A stretch of 6,030 nucleotides of DNA from CAYONP01 sp964405335 (GTDB lineage Bacteria > Armatimonadota > UBA10988). Both the position numbers and the translations under genes were made by a program. The notes under the pieces are model-generated. The model had not been told where the DNA came from. It did not search any database and worked only from the letters and a program-made list of their open reading frames with translations. Positions 6,022 to 6,030 of this stretch are shown piece by piece. Where the stretch lies: NCBI GenBank assembly GCA_964405335.1, contig CAYONP010000161.1, positions 1 to 6,030 on the forward strand, read 5' to 3'. How positions within the stretch are numbered: the stretch's first letter is position 1; every line of letters starts with the position of its first letter.

Positions 6022-6030
6022 CACTGGCGG
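6022..6030 (+). repeat. Truncated second copy of the CACTGGCGG repeat at the window edge
   Basis: The last nine bases are CACTGGCGG, identical to the left arm of the hairpin at 5840-5862. The window ends where the loop would begin, so whether the right arm follows cannot be seen. Confidence 0.4.

Noticed and set aside
5787..6030. CRISPR array or small RNA gene in the terminal repeat-rich region
   Set aside because: The repeats are inverted and belong to different families. They lack the regular spacing of a CRISPR array, and no tRNA or known RNA fold was recognised.

Overview
This is a high-GC bacterial window. The most likely source is a Planctomycetota-type genome. That is an inference from PEP-CTERM proteins (exosortase substrates), a MuiA/DUF4139 protein with a Gly/Pro-rich insert, and many short GC-rich palindromes at gene ends. 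No rRNA or other phylogenetic marker settles it.

Layout. Positions 1-1509 (+) hold the C-terminal half of carB, the carbamoyl-phosphate synthase large subunit, cut by the left window edge. After a 24-bp gap comes a complete ferritin with all its ferroxidase ligands (1534-2052, +). A perfect 14-bp-arm hairpin (2058-2087) separates it from two tandem minus-strand paralogues (2104-2832 and 3010-3729). These encode secreted PEP-CTERM proteins about three quarters identical to each other. Each is followed 16-17 bp after its stop by a hairpin with the same GCCGCCGGGCGGG core, so gene plus hairpin looks like a duplicated unit. A 188-bp divergent intergenic region leads to a 622-aa secreted MuiA-family protein (3918-5786, +). 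The last ~240 bp contain no gene but are dense in repeats: a CACTGGCGG hairpin with a second copy cut by the window end, and a ~130-bp inverted structure whose two arms each contain a palindrome differing by a compensatory base-pair change.

How the genes relate. carB (pyrimidine and arginine precursor synthesis) and ferritin (iron storage) are housekeeping genes that share strand and close spacing, but no obvious pathway. The PEP-CTERM pair and the MuiA-like protein are all predicted to be exported, so the right half is an envelope or surface region, without evidence that they form one system. No exosortase, defence system, CRISPR array, transposase or RNA gene is visible. The least ordinary features are the duplicated PEP-CTERM unit of unknown function and the nested palindromic repeat cluster at the right end.
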